Assembly (NCBI GenBank): GCA_039654915.1
Contig: CM077593.1
Coordinates: forward strand, 35,558,501 to 35,622,500
DNA length: 64,000 nt
Source: Aquilaria yunnanensis
Lineage: Eukaryota > Streptophyta > Magnoliopsida > Malvales > Thymelaeaceae
Reading direction: 5' to 3'
Shown: positions 13,171 through 23,450 of the stretch, in pieces
Numbering within the stretch: position 1 is the stretch's first letter
How the letters are laid out: each line of letters opens with the position of its first letter
The notes under the pieces: generated by a model
Database searches by the model: none
Seen by the model: only the letters and a program-made list of their open reading frames with translations
What the model was told of the DNA's origin: nothing
Program-made: the position numbers and the translations under genes

Positions 13171-13204
13171 ACTTGGCACCATTTTATGGGAACGCAAATT
13201 ATTT

Positions 13205-14340
13205 TTGAGATTAGGAGATGGCATCTGGCCAATGAGATGGGCCAAAAAGAGACCAAGCATGTGTTTGATAGGGATGAAGAGTGCTGATTTCAAATGCCCT
13301 AATCAATGGTCTAGAGGTCAGGAAGCAAGGGTTACCTTCCTTGTCACGTGGTTCGACATAAGGGAAGGCTCTAACAACTATGAGAAATGAGCAATTCAAT
13401 GGTCTAATGCATACCTTACTAGAATATCTATGGAAACAACTACGACAGGGGATCTAGATGTTAAACATGAGAAGAATGAGCCCTTTTAGGACTACTTGTG
13501 GAAGTTCAACTCAAAGGCCCTCAAAATCCTTAACCTTTCCCTGGATGTTAAGTTGCTAACCTTCAGTGAATCTGCTCAAAGTTATAATTTCAGGGAAAAC
13601 CTTGCTTAGAGCATCGAGGAGTTTCATAACTAGGCGTATCACTACATCCAGGTAGAGGATGCCAACCATCACGACTAAGAAAAAGGATTAGGGAAGAGCC
13701 AACTGAGCCAACAACAAAAATGACAACAAGAAGAAGAGATCGTTGAGACCAGTCTACACACCTTTCTATGGTACAAGGGTTAATATTCTTTATGCCCTGG
13801 AACGCTGAAAGATGGTGAAAAAGTGGTCTCATCTTATCAATGCTAAGTTTTTAAAGGACAAGAAGAAGTACTATAGGTATAAAAAGGACTATGGGAATGA
13901 CACAAAGACTTGATGGGAGCTTAAAATGTTTTAAGAGAAACTAGTTCAGGAAGGAAACTAAATGGATTTGGTTCAGGATGTCTTCCTAGGAAAGGAGGCA
14001 AAGAAAACCCAAAGACATGACCAAGATAGAGATTGCAGTAGCAAATGATGCCATAGAGGAAGGTTTGCTGGTGCAAAAGACCAAGATTATGATGCACCAA
14101 TTAGGGTCATGGAGATGATTAAGGTGATCAAGGTGTCCTCCAAGAGAAAGAGAAAAAAATGTAAGATTGCCCAAGTCGAGAAGGTGGAACCAAGGCATGC
14201 AATTTAGAAGGATGAAAGATCTTGCATCCTGGTCCAACACATGAATCCACTACTAATTACAGCCAAGATAACAAACTATGATGCAAAAAAGCCTACCTTG
14301 ATGGAGGGGATTAGGATGAAGGATAAGGCAAGGTTTAGCT
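13205..14340 (+). pseudogene. Gag remnant of the Tat-like element
   Basis: Translation across frames shows a gag-like pattern: DYLWKFNSKAL, then LLTFSESAQS, IEEFHNxAYHYIQVEDAN (about 13,480-13,670), and a decayed zinc-knuckle relative YRYKKDYGNDTK (about 13,870-13,915). The latter corresponds to the CQFHRDHGHDTEDC motif in the intact Tat element of this window. Numerous stops and frameshifts. It packs or coats the RNA in functional relatives; here it is dead. Confidence 0.65.
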
Positions 14341-15231
14341 AAAACAGCCAAAGGTTGAAAAAACCAGAGGAAGACTTTGTAAGGGTCAAATAATATATAT
14401 ATAAAAAATAAATTCAACATAATATCCAATTGCTGCCAGATGAAACCTTAAAAGAAAGGAAATAATGTGTAGAAAGGCATTTGGGGCCAATTGAGATTGT
14501 GGAATTCAAAACTGATTATAGAGTTGAGAGATGTGGAATGAGTGGGGAAATGAAGCCCCACCCAAGCTTAATCAATGTATATGATAATTTACTTGTCCCC
14601 ACAAGCTGACCAGCATTTTCCATTGGACCATAACTTGGCCACATCTAAGGTGGAATGAACAAAGTTGTCCTTTAGAATGCTAAATAGGACCTAGGGAGTC
14701 ATGACACTCCCTAGGCTTTGCACCTCCCAAAATTGAGGGGTTTTAGCTCTCTTGGTTTACTTCTTCAGTCCCAATGCCCATCTTCCTCTTGATGCAAAAT
14801 ATTTAAGAGCATAGTGGTCAATTTAAAGTTAGGAAAAAAAAAGGTAACTTCCATCACTGGGCAAATAGACAGTGACCTATTAGATGTGGATGAGAAGAAA
14901 TTTGGAAAAAAAAATTTTGTTTAGAAATACCATGGAGCCCAAGCACAAACCTTGTTTTCTTAATGACAATTAGTAATAGAGGACTCTTAAGTGAAGGGGT
15001 TGAGTGTGACAAAGCAATAATCGTTAAGCAACATCACAAAGAACTTGTGGATAGGATACTAAGACTAAAGAGTTTGCCTTAAGGCACAACATTAGTTTTT
15101 AAATAGTGAAGTGTTTCTTTCAAGTGAAAAGAGTACCATCTAGTATAGACTGCCACGTACTTCACGCTTACATAGCTACAAAATGCAAGGCACCCTAATC
15201 CATATATTTTCACTTTAAGGTGAGGTAGCAT

Positions 15232-15654
15232 TGATACCATAGTGGGCTTTAGCCTACATCCTAGGAAGGCTCATTTGAGATTTACTCATAGGTTAGGTTC
15301 GGCTTGGATGAGTCTCTTTGAGGAATAATGAGCTGACCATTATGATGATTGGCATGAGTTAAGGACGTGATCCCCATGATCACGGGATTCACCACGAAGG
15401 AAGAGGTGTTTTCCCCACCCTCACCACATCTTTGGGCCTATAATAAGTCTTATTCATGGAAGCATGAGGTACAATCTATATTGTGAACAAGGCTTTCTCT
15501 AAGCTTCATATATTCTTTTAGAGCTCGTACTGACTTAAGCGTTGGAGAATCTTCTCTGGACACATAACTCTAAGGCCCCTTAACCTTATCTTTGATTATA
15601 GGTTCAATTGTTTCTAAGGTTTTAGGTAGCCCACTCAACATCCTTTGGATATCA
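15232..15654 (+). repeat. 3' LTR of the gag-only Tat-like element
   Basis: Direct repeat partner of 12,734-13,170. It is preceded by a weak purine-rich tract (AAGGTGAGGTAG). Confidence 0.75.
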
Positions 15655-17116
15655 AGATATAAAAAGTGAATATTGAAATGATAGTTTGAAGAGTAATACA
15701 ATAAAATAATTTACTAAATATGAAAATATTGAAAGATTTCATACAACTAAAAATAGAATATGTTAAGACAATTTAGGATAAAAGAAGTACAAATTAGTGT
15801 TAAAATTTTTGTAGCACTATCAAGTATCTATTGTAAGACTAGCTAATAATGTTGAGATACCTATAACATGAAGTTTATTTATTAAGTACCAACTCTAAAA
15901 TTCCATATAAAATTTAAATGCTAAATTTCACTGTTTGTTTCTAATTTATATGCCTTGTTGTAAAATTGTATTCTAAGTGACTACCTTTTCTAAAATTTAC
16001 ATCTTAGAGTGAGCATGAATTAGGTTGGATTAGGTTCTTGTTATAACCAAGCAAACCTTAAATAAATCATAATTTAAAGAAAAATTCAACTAAACCAGTG
16101 AACTAAAAGTGATGAAGAACCAGAACTATGAGTCTGATTTTTCAATTCTAGTTCTTATATTTTTTTTTTCAGTTTGTATATATACTTGTAACAGCTGCCA
16201 AATCCGGCCAATAAAATTTCATCCAAAATAATAATTGAATAGTGGAAAATAACTAGATCCAGCAACACTTAGCATATTAAGAAATATTTGGCACAACTCA
16301 CCACAATATCTAAGTGCAAATTTAATTAGTACAATTTAGAAGAGTAGCACATTAAATTACAAAATTCATTAAGAAGATGATCATCATATGTTTTTAGTTA
16401 CAAAAACACCCAAAATATATATTTTTAAAATAATGAATGTATAAGTAAATATGTAATATCATAAAACTTATAACATATCCAAACATTACTTTTAGTTTGG
16501 TTCTACCTCGAGTAGGTTCTATATGTACTATAGACCAATTCGAGAACCAATAGATTTTTCATTTGTGGAACCTACCCTGGACTCATCATCTATATTTTTT
16601 CACACTCTGAACAAACTTAGTAAGAGTGATTCGGATAGGGTTTCTATTCTACTCAACTCATGTTCAACTCTATTCCACGTACATACCTCTATTAGGCATC
16701 CAATTGATAGATATAAATAGTTAAAATAGAATACAGCTCTATAAGAAACTATAACAAAACAGCATCATATGAATACATTTTTTTTAAGAAAATGATTTAC
16801 TTAATAATTTTTCAAAATCTGTTCATTGTGCTTGCAGTTAACATAGTGATAACAAATTGTTATGATAAAATGAATTTTAAATTAAACATATTTTCATTTA
16901 ATATAGTTTAGAACAAATATTCGATAGATGAAAATATAAACTTGTAAGTTTGTCTGTTAACTGCCTAACAAAGGTATGCAAATGGAATGATAAATTTTCA
17001 ACGTATTTTTACTCAAGGGCATGTTTGTTAATTTGGTTACTTCATGAACAGTTGCCAATTTGGATATAGTTTAGGTACATATGAAGAATTTAACCTAATC
17101 TAAACATGAAAATCGT
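15655..17116. other. AT-rich spacer upstream of VPE copy 2
   Basis: No coding frame, repeat or element recognised. It is not homologous to the region upstream of VPE copy 1. Confidence 0.5.
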
Positions 17117-17226
17117 GGACCCCAAATTGCCCGCCATAGCAATGGATGACTTGGTCTTCACAATATCTGACCTCGTGCATAGCGCGCTCTGCAGCTTTCT
17201 ATCTCCCTCACCATACAAGCTCACTC
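17117..17226 (+). promoter_or_regulatory. Proximal upstream/5' leader of VPE copy 2, conserved with copy 1
   Basis: ACCCCAAATTGCCCGCCAT at 17,118 aligns with ACCCAAATCGCCCGCCAT upstream of copy 1, and similarity continues to the ATG. Farther upstream the copies are unrelated, so the distal promoters differ. Confidence 0.45.
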
Positions 17227-20200
17227 ATGGCGCTTCCTTTCGTCACCTGTTTCATCTCCGTGCTTCTGGCCCTGGCCGTGATTGTGAGCGGTGGCCGAGA
17301 CGGTGCTGGAGAGGTCCTGCGGCTGCCGTCGGAGGCTTCTAGGTTCTTCCGTACGAACACTGAAGAAGAAGACGGCGTGGGCACCAGGTGGGCCGTTCTG
17401 ATTGCTGGCTCTAATGGCTACTGGAATTACCGGCACCAGGTTCAAATTTATCATCCTAATTTTTAAATAAGCTGTTCTTTGCGGAAACAATTTTCTCCAA
17501 GGATTAGGAACAAGGTCTTTTTTAGCTTTAAAAAAAAATGAAGTAGTTTATGGAATTACGAAGGGGAAAATTCCATGAAAAACGGGTTATCGCTTTCCTT
17601 TTTAGTTCAGAAGACTGTATGAGCTTTTGGGAAGAATAAGTCTAATTTCAAAGTTGTTTTTTCATTTTATTCAGTCACTTTTATGTTATATGTTGGACTC
17701 GAATATGAAGAAATTTATAAGAGAATTTTTAAAAAAATTCCATGCTAGAGGATTTGTCCCTTTTTAAGTTCAGAAAACAATATATATGTTTGGGAAGAAC
17801 AAGTGTAATTAATTTTGGTTGGCCCAAGGTCAAATTTATTGGAACAGATCCAGCAGTTTCTTATAAAAAATTGTTTCAGGCTGATGTTTGTCATGCCTAC
17901 CAACTCTTGAGAAAAGGTGGTCTGAAGGAGGAAAATATAATTGTCTTCATGTATGATGACATAGCCTTTAATGAGGAAAACCCTAGGCCTGGAGTCATCA
18001 TTAACAATCCACATGGCAGTGATGTTTATGAAGGAGTTCCAAAGGTTTGTTTCCAGAAATTCAGTGGCACATAGGTGTTCGTTCTTTTATTGGTTTGTGG
18101 ATCCGCCACAAAGAATTTTTTGGTGATGGGTTCTCTTCTGGCAGGACTACACTGGGGAAGATGTTACCGTGAACAACTTTTTTGCTGCTATCCTTGGAAA
18201 CAAAACTGCCCTCACTGGAGGCAGTGGGAAGGTTGTTGATAGTGGTCCAGATGACCATATCTTCATATACTACACTGATCATGGAGGTGTTGGTGTTTTA
18301 GGTTAGTGTCCACTTCAATGTTGTTGGAGTTTGATCCTAGAGTTTTATGTGGACCAGTAGTTTTTTGCTCATTTCAGGGATGCCAACTTACCCGAACCTT
18401 TATGCTGATGATTTGACTGCTGTTCTGAAGAAGAAGCATGCTTTAGGGAGCTACAAAAGCTTGGTAAGCAGTTCTTCTTAAGCTGTCATGGGCTGAAGGA
18501 TGTGTAATTTAATCTGCTTCTGAAACATTTCAGGTGTTCTATCTTGAAGCTTGTGAATCTGGAAGCATCTTTGAGGGTCTTCTTCCAGAGGGTATGCATA
18601 TCTATGCAACAACAGCATCCCAAGCGGATGAAGACAGTTGGGGAACCTATTGCCCTGGAGAATATCCAAGTCCTCCAGAAGAGTATGAGACCTGTTTGGG
18701 AGATTTGTATAGTGTTGCTTGGATGGAGGATAGGTGAGACTGAAGTTTGCCATCAGACTTGGAGGACAGTGTACAACCAGAGTCTTTTTTGACACATAAG
18801 AGTTATTCACCCATGAAAAATATGATCCAAGTTTCTTTCTCCACCGGAAACTGATAAGTCAACATTTTTGCAATATAATCTCCTCTGTTCTCTTTTCACC
18901 TGACTCTATATCTCGATTCGTTTTATTTTCTTTTGTTTTTTATGCAAACTGGGATAGTTAATTCAATTCTTTATGTTGGGAAACCTGAGGCTGATTAACA
19001 TCTGAAGGTGAGCCTCCTGATGCTCGGTTCCTCATTAACTGATGTACTTTTTCATTTTTTAATTTTGGTTTTGATGATCAGTGACATGCATGATTTACGG
19101 AAAGAGACTTTGCATCAGCAATATGAAAGGGTATGCTTCTTGGCCAAGATAATTTAATGGGCTTCCTTATCTGGTATCGAGTAAGGGTGGCTAATTTTAT
19201 ATTCTCTATTGTTATGTTTGACCAAATAATTCTTTTTGCATCTATATTTTCTGAAATGTTAATGATGTACAATAAGTCACAGTTTTAATGCTGATGAGGT
19301 TGAGGATTTCGTTTGAATAAATTGTCTGATCAGTCATCTGCCTTTTACAGGTGAAAGCGAGGACTGCAAATGGAAATTATGTTTATGGATCTCATGTCAT
19401 GCAATACGGTGACATGGGGCTCCGCAAGAATCATGTGTACCAGTATATGGGTACGAATCCTGCAAATGATGGCCTGACATTTGTGAATGAGAATTTCCTC
19501 ATGGCACCATTAAAGGCTGTTAATCAGCGTGATGCCGATCTGGTCCACTTCTGGGACAAGGTTTGTTTCATGCTCTGTTTCCCATCTATTCCCATCTTTC
19601 ATCATATTTCCTAACAATTGATGGCTCCCTCAAATTTAATAGTGAACCAGTTAGACACCGACTTACTACTAATCTATGTCCTCAAAATATCATTTCCTCC
19701 ATCTCTTTCTATTGATCCTCTAATAAGGTAATGCAACTGCCATACTCGACTAACAAATGACATGTAATTCTGGCTGAAGGGCCTGCTACTATGGTATTTG
19801 TAGAAATAGATGATAGTGGTAGTTCAATGAACAAAATTAGAGCCAGACGATGTCATTTCTTATTCAAAATATATAGCATGTTTGTTCTATCCCATACTAA
19901 AATAAACTAATCATTGTTTAAACTCTACTGTGCTTTTATATGATGAGATGGTTAGTCTCATAAGGAATTGCCATGCATGTATTATAGTACCGCAAGGCAC
20001 CTGAAGGTTCAGAAAGAAAGATTCAAGCACAGAAGCAGTTTCTTGAAGCAATGTCTCACAGAATGCATATTGATAACAGCATCAAACTAATAGGAAAGCT
20101 CTTATTTGGTATGGTAAGAGGCCCAGAGGTGTTGAATAGTGTTCGACCTGCTGGACTACCGCTCGTTGATGATTGGAAGTGCCTTAAACAAATGGTAATG

Positions 20201-20466
20201 AAGGCGAACATTCTTTGCTGCCAACCCATATCCTTTTCCCTGAAGCTTTTCGGAATGATAAGATTTGCTCTTCCCAATTTCAGGTGAGGACTTTTGAGAC
20301 TCATTGTGGATCGCTATCTCAGTACGGGATGAAACATATGCGCCCGCTAGCAAACATTTGCAATGCTGGAATCAAGGTGGAGCAGATGGCAGAGGCATCA
20401 GCCCAAGCGTGTGTCAGCATCCCCACGGGTCCTTGGAGTTCTCTCCACAGGGGGTTCAGTGCATGA
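17227..20466 (+). CDS. VPE: Vacuolar processing enzyme (legumain-type cysteine endopeptidase), copy 2 with altered active-site loop
   Basis: Tandem paralogue of the gene at 7,541. Nine exons give 489 aa: 17227-17439, 17880-18044, 18145-18301, 18378-18463, 18534-18733, 19082-19130, 19351-19560, 19988-20194, 20284-20466. Exons 2-9 have exactly the same lengths as in copy 1; exon 1 has one extra codon. Signal peptide about 1-22; catalytic H172 and C214; S1-pocket R69; gatekeeper G244 (SWGTYC). Unlike copy 1 and most of the family, the loop after the catalytic His reads DHGGVG instead of DHGGPG (V175), and the poly-Pro loop reads [10 protein letters not shown]. The intron-3 donor is GTTAGT. An upstream in-frame Met at 17,146 would add 27 residues; the chosen start matches copy 1 and begins the signal peptide. 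No stops or frameshifts, so probably expressed. Confidence 0.92.
17600..17875 (+). repeat. Intron-1 repeats of VPE copy 2
   Basis: Two units of the GTTCAGAA...TTTGGGAAGAA block, at 17,605 and 17,768, homologous to the four units in copy 1. Confidence 0.65.
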
Positions 20467-20730
20467 TAAACCTTGCGGCTTGCAGCCTGAGCCAATTGGC
20501 CAGTGTCGATTTATTTTGGCCTATCTCATCCAAGGGAACCGCCGCGATTTGTGTGTAGTGTTATAACTGATTTCTCTAAGGGCACTCATGTTGGGCTTTT
20601 ATACATAATCACTAGAAGCAGGTTGTGTTAGGCTGCTACGTATTTTAAAGCTTTCTTCCAGATACAAGTATATGTGTGCTGAAACGAAGATGCAATATAT
20701 GCAGAATTATGACTCTCTTCGATGTCTGAA

Positions 20731-20736
20731 AATAAA
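20731..20736 (+). terminator. Likely poly(A) signal of VPE copy 2
   Basis: AATAAA about 265 bp after the stop, at the end of the 3' region conserved with copy 1. Confidence 0.5.
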
Positions 20737-20959
20737 ATGATGAGAGAAAGTATTAGCGTATTAGTAATAGCCAGCAATAATATGCAGCTAAATTATTGCT
20801 GTACAGAAATAACAGTAATGGCAAGGGAGCTTAGGTTGGAACTTGCAACCGAGTTTGGTATGATCACGATCCTACTTAAGATCATCCTTCTCTTCGCAAA
20901 ATCAGGATAGTATATCGTATGATTTTATCAAAACTTCAAAATTTCTTGTGTAAATAATA

Positions 20960-21475
20960 GGCCTAAAGCCCCTTTTGCCCCCTGAACTTTGTCAACTCGG
21001 ACCTTTTACCCCTTAAACTTTGACTCGGTTCGACTCACCCCTCAAACTTTGTAAACTAGCACCTTTTGCCCCTTCAGCCCAGTTAAATGAAGAATGTGTA
21101 CTAAAATAAAAATAAAAATAAAGCTGAAGGACTAACTGAATTATTTTTCTAATGGTTGAACATTTTGAGTAAATAATAAGCATAAATGCTTCAGTTTCAT
21201 ATTTAAGATTACTCAGCTTTCCCTTGCTTTCGCATATAAGTTTATGTTAAGACCTCTAATTGTTTACTCACAAGAGTCAATAATTGGACAAATAATTTAG
21301 TTACCCCTTCAATTTTTCTTTTATTTTCATTTTAGTACACATTTTTCATTTAATTGGACCAAGGGGTAAAAGGTCCCAGTTTGTAAAGTTTGAGGGGTGA
21401 GTTAAACCGAATCAAAGTTTAGGGGGTAAAAGGTCTGAGTTAACAAAGTTCAAGGGGCAAAAAGGGCTTTAAGCC
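20960..21475. mobile_element. Mutator-type MITE with 9-bp target duplication
   Basis: The 516-bp element begins GGCCTAAAGCCCCTTTTGCC and ends with the inverted match (in reverse, GGCTTAAAGCCCTTTTTGCC). Terminal inverted repeats run about 150 bp on each side. It is flanked by the perfect 9-bp direct repeat TAAATAATA (20,951-20,959 and 21,476-21,484), which is the target-site length of the Mutator superfamily. There is no coding frame, so it is non-autonomous. It lies about 220 bp beyond the poly(A) signal of VPE copy 2. Confidence 0.85.
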
Positions 21476-21664
21476 TAAATAATATAATTAATGTAAAAAA
21501 TCAATTATATTGGAAACCCAATTATATTGAAATGACATAACAATGATATAATACAAGTAAAGAAGTATTAATAGAATGTACGTCAACATAGCCAATACAA
21601 TAATTAACACAAGTTCAAAAGAAATTTATAAAAAAACACATCACACAAATAAAAGAGAGTATAA

Positions 21665-22560
21665 CATTCCTAACTAATTTATCATTTTGGTTTAGTCCTT
21701 TATTTATTAAATGTTTTGTTGGTTGTTAACTTCTTAAAATTGTTTTTTCTGATCCTTATTAGATGAAATCCATTATCTCAAAATAACTTCTAATGCAAAC
21801 TTTTGAAATTCTAATTTAAATATTCGGTAATTGCATTTTTAGTAAATTTAGACTATATAATATTTTTTTGACTATAAATATAATTTAAATTAGTATTTTT
21901 TTCTTTTCTTGCATGAAATAAGTTCAACTTATAAAGAGGAAAAACTATCAATTGTCTATAAACTATAAATAAATTACTATATAGATTAAATTTACTGCAA
22001 GATAGTTATTGAATAATTTATAGCCAATTCATTTTAACTTAAGACAACTTAATTCAAAATAACTTATTTTTGTTTTCATATCTTTTTAGCCCAAAATTAA
22101 TTTCATTTGATACCCAATATTATATAGGTGTAACAATTTTTACAATGTTATCAAATTTTTATGAAATTTTCTTTTTTAATGCCTAAAAATAGAAAAAATT
22201 ATAAAATTTAATAACATTATGAAAATTTATTTTTAGATGAATTATTACCTCTTCATAATATTGGCTTTCAAATTACATTATTCCAGATAGAAAAAATTGA
22301 AAAAATAAAAATAAGTCATTTTAGAATAAGTTAACATAAGTTAAAACAAATTGGCTCTTAAATTATGATCTAAGAAGTTGCTATTATACAGGCACCTTGA
22401 GTTATCAAATTTCATCCAATTGTAGACCATAATGAAATGTTTTTAGTAGATTTAGAACCAAAATGGAATGTTTTTAATATGTTTGTTACCAAAACAGAAC
22501 ATTTAATAGATTAAGGACTAAAATAGAATGATAATTAAAGATTAGGTACCATGCAGACAA
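21665..22560. mobile_element. Long imperfect inverted-repeat (foldback-like) element
   Basis: TTATCATTTTGGTTTAGTCC and TATTAAATGTTTTGTT at about 21,680-21,722 pair with AACAGAACATTTAATAGATT and GGACTAAAATAGAATGATAA at about 22,493-22,533. A second inner pair (AGCCAATTCATTTTAACTTA at about 22,020 with TAAGTTAAAACAAATTGGCT at about 22,337) extends the fold. The ends and target duplication are not precise. No coding capacity. Confidence 0.5.
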
Positions 22561-23059
22561 TTTACCGCCAATAAAAATCAATACCAAGATAGTATTGATA
22601 AGATCTTATGAACCTATGATCATTATCACGATCGTACTATGATCATACAATGCCTTTGATCTTATAATATTTTAGTAAGGTTTTATGGATCATGATCATA
22701 GGATCACACAATCCTCATTGCAATGTTGATATCCTTGCTTGGAATCTTCGCCACGGAGGTTTGGGAACTCAAAAGTTGGTGTTTGAATGACTGATTAAGG
22801 GTTCAAAAAGATAACAAAAAATATGAAACTACACAAAGTATGATTGAGTTAATATGTTAGTTGGACTGGGCTCGCTTTTGTTAGTGGGGTCTCTAGCATG
22901 TGACTCTTATTAGACCCCTGAAGTGGGGGTTATTACGGCTTTACGAATTGAAATTTCTCCCCACCCCCCCCCCCAATCTACAGCGCGATTGGGATCTCAA
23001 TTGGGTCAAGCCACCGTTGATGCCAAAAACGTCTTATGCGACACTATGCGGAGTGCAGT

Positions 23060-23450
23060 GGAGGCAGCACGGGGCAGAGCCAGAGCAAGGGGAGGCAGAG
23101 TGGGGCGGGGGCGGAGCAAAGGCGGGTGGAAGCAGAGCGGGGCACAAGCAAAGCGGGGCGGAGCAAAGGCAGGTGGAGGTAGAGCAGGGCTAAGGCGAGT
23201 AGAGTGGGGCTGAGGCGAAGCGTGGTAGGGGCAGGTGGGGTAGCGGCAAGTGGAGGCAAATCAGGTAAGAAGCAGGGCAGATCGGGGCTGGAGGCAAAGC
23301 TTGGGCAGAGCGAAGGTGGATGAAGGCTGAGCGGGGCTGAGCTGGAGTAGGGTGGAGGCAGAGTGGGGCTGAGGCAAAGCATGGTAGGGGCAGAGTGGGG
23401 CGGCGGTGGGTGGAGGCAAATTGGGGAAGAAGCGGGGCAGATCGAGGTAA
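23060..23450. repeat. G-rich minisatellite-like tract
   Basis: About 390 bp of purine-rich sequence on the plus strand built from variants of GGGGC(A/T)GAG and GGTGGAGGCA. A longer block starting GTGGGGCTGAGGC(G/A)AAGC at about 23,205 recurs at about 23,362, giving a period near 157 bp. The open frames here are compositional artefacts. A poly-C run lies at about 22,962-22,974. Confidence 0.75.

Larger units (their letters stand above)
12734..15654 (+). mobile_element. Gag-only Ty3/gypsy (Tat-like) LTR retrotransposon between the VPE genes
   Basis: Two direct repeats, 12,734-13,170 and 15,232-15,654, start TGATACCATA and end GGATATCA and act as LTRs (437 and 423 bp). They differ by many substitutions and indels, so the insertion is old. 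Immediately after the 5' LTR, TTGGCACCATTTTATGGGAA (13,173-13,192) corresponds to the primer-binding site of the Tat element at 52.7 kb (TTGGCGCCGTCTGTGGGAA). The 2.06-kb interior has gag remains only; no reverse transcriptase or integrase was found. The flanks (AAACC and AGATA) do not form a target duplication, through decay or rearrangement. Confidence 0.75.

Noticed and set aside
12729..15659. Target duplication for the gag-only element
   Set aside because: Flanks AAACC and AGATA do not match, so none is claimed.
17742..18074. Open frame running from intron 1 into exon 2 of VPE copy 2
   Set aside because: Intron sequence that happens to be open in frame with exon 2; the acceptor at 17,878-17,879 and alignment with copy 1 support the spliced form.
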